Assembly (NCBI GenBank): GCA_026014485.1
Contig: JAOZIE010000017.1
Coordinates: 1 to 59,485 of the forward strand
Length of the DNA stretch: 59,485 bases
Reading direction: 5' to 3'
Source: Candidatus Bathyarchaeota archaeon
GTDB taxonomy: Archaea > Thermoproteota > Bathyarchaeia > Bathyarchaeales > Bathycorpusculaceae
The notes below the pieces were generated by a model that had not been told where the DNA came from, did no database searches, and saw nothing but the letters and a program-made list of their open reading frames with translations. Made by a program: the position numbers and the translations under genes. Positions 58,758 through 59,485 of this stretch are shown here, one piece after another (within the stretch, counting starts at the first letter, position 1; each line of letters starts with the position of its first letter).

Positions 58758-59105
58758 CCCAGTTGTAGCTTTGCGCCTTTTTTCGGTTAAGCCACAGTTA
58801 CAAATGTCCAATTCAGAATTTTCTCGTTTTTCATAATGTCTTTTGCGCTTTCTATGACTTATCTGTAGTTCTGTTGTTCTATGAAGGTTTTTGTCCTGTC
58901 CTTGGTTATTTTAGCATATTGTTCAGTATGTGTGTGTTTATGAATGAACTTGCTTTTATAGTGTCGGAGTTTATGGGTTTTTTCCTTCAGAGCTGTTGAA
59001 CCTTTGATTGTTCCTTTTCCGTTAGAAAAGCTTTTATTCTTTGTTAGGAAAGTATTTTTGTTATTAATCTGGGGATTAGGTAAAGTCAAATTGTCAGGGC
59101 TTCAT
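58758..59105. other. AT-rich intergenic region
   Basis: These 348 bases are AT-rich. A minus-strand frame at 58859-59089 encodes a very Lys/Thr/His-rich, low-complexity product and is not accepted as a gene. No RNA gene or clear repeat is visible. The promoter of the gene starting at 59106 should lie at the right end. Confidence 0.4.
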
Positions 59106-59485
59106 ATGTTTAGGTTTACTGCTATGTGTTCAAGCGCAAAGGCGATTAGGCGAGGCCCTAGTGAAAAAAACCAATGTTCAAAGACAGAGCTTGGGCAAAA
59201 AACAAAATCTGAGTTTAGCAATGCCCTATCTGTCGAGAAGATATTCAAAGCAAAAAAATCTGCCTTAAGGCATGGAATCTGGTTCAGCGCCCTAAACCGG
59301 GTTGAGCGAGGCGTAGTAGACCTCACCGTACGGTACGTAGACAGCATCAAAAGCACAAAGCTGGCCACAGTGTTAACGGCCATAATGCAAAAACTGACGG
59401 TAGCTGCGGAAAGCATTGTTGACAAGATGGCGAAGTCTGTTGGTTTTGTTCAAGCCCGAAAAATTAGTGAAATAGCTCTAAAGTG
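59106..59485 (+). CDS. Partial CDS: conserved archaeal protein of unknown function
   Basis: An ATG at 59106 opens a frame with no stop before the right edge (126 codons visible). The part from about residue 43 resembles a protein common in Bathyarchaeia: EKIFKAKKSALRHGIWFSAL, then NRVERGVVDLTVRYVDSIKS and KLATVLTAIMQKLTVAAESI. The N-terminal 40 residues are Ser/Lys-rich. A minus-strand frame over the same bases is its shadow. Function unknown. Confidence 0.68.
   Translation, partial: MFRFTAMCSSAKAIRRGPSEKNQCSKTELGQKTKSEFSNALSVEKIFKAKKSALRHGIWFSALNRVERGVVDLTVRYVDSIKSTKLATVLTAIMQKLTVAAESIVDKMAKSVGFVQARKISEIALK

Noticed and set aside
58859-59089. Minus-strand 76-codon Lys/Thr/His-rich frame
   Set aside because: Low-complexity product of an AT-rich spacer with no ribosome site. 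A decayed gene cannot be excluded, but nothing supports function.
59102-59425. Minus-strand 107-codon frame at the right edge
   Set aside because: Shadow of the plus-strand partial gene at 59106, which matches a recognisable archaeal protein pattern.

Overview
The window looks archaeal and most like a member of the Bathyarchaeia (Miscellaneous Crenarchaeotal Group); the exact lineage is an inference. Archaeal markers include Cbf5, ribosomal protein L14e, the tRNA Psi54 methylase TrmY, a tetrahydromethanopterin (H4MPT) pathway, a Dpo4-type polymerase, an intron-containing tRNA-Ser, TATA boxes upstream of many genes, and heavy use of TTG and GTG starts rescued by strong Shine-Dalgarno sites. 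The physiology is anaerobic: a hybrid-cluster protein, an iron-sulfur flavoprotein, polyferredoxins and an ATP-driven double-cubane reductase. No rRNA, CRISPR array, complete insertion sequence or prophage was seen.

Region by region. 1-5450 holds a six-gene redox operon: a CcdA-like thiol transporter, a NapH-like polyferredoxin, one HgdB/BcrC-type double-cubane protein, two different BcrA/BcrD-type ATPases and a 2x[4Fe-4S] ferredoxin. 5425-9071 has small regulators, a CBS protein and a Cys-type alpha/beta hydrolase. 9084-14246 (minus) is a seven-gene pterin operon (mptA, PTPS/queD, folB, folK, two beta-RFAP synthase-like genes, DUF1464). 14601-20210 holds two tRNAs, cbf5, rpl14e, trmY and thiL. 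20291-33897 mixes regulators, hydrolases, a nitroreductase, DinB, surface proteins, two membrane-anchored winged-helix proteins and an ABC exporter. 34046-37404 is a cassette of surface sensors without any output domain: two tandem Cache-like proteins plus a free-standing 5TM-LYT module. 37426-39736 contains a 5'-truncated gene remnant, an ETHE1-like hydrolase, an HTH-10 regulator and a racemase-family enzyme. 39888-43235 has an AT-rich HEPN-like gene, a dispersed repeat, hcp and an iron-sulfur flavoprotein. 43519-49041 is rich in very small genes: zinc ribbons, an LSm-like protein and a divergent pair of ribbon-helix-helix-like proteins, one with ACG where the start should be. 49239-59485 has a methyltransferase, a PP-loop ligase coupled to a glutaminase, a PQQ/kelch surface protein, serA, glyA, a processive glycosyltransferase and a partial gene at the edge.

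How the parts fit. serA and glyA feed one-carbon units that would be carried on the H4MPT made by the pterin operon. The 406-5450 operon is the best candidate for a poorly described system: membrane redox parts appear to be dedicated to an ATP-gated low-potential reductase, whose substrate cannot be read from sequence. The orphan sensor cassette and the PP-loop/glutaminase pair are the next most interesting. Several genes of 45-60 codons, a pseudogene with no start codon and a gene running off the right edge were found by reading the gaps directly.
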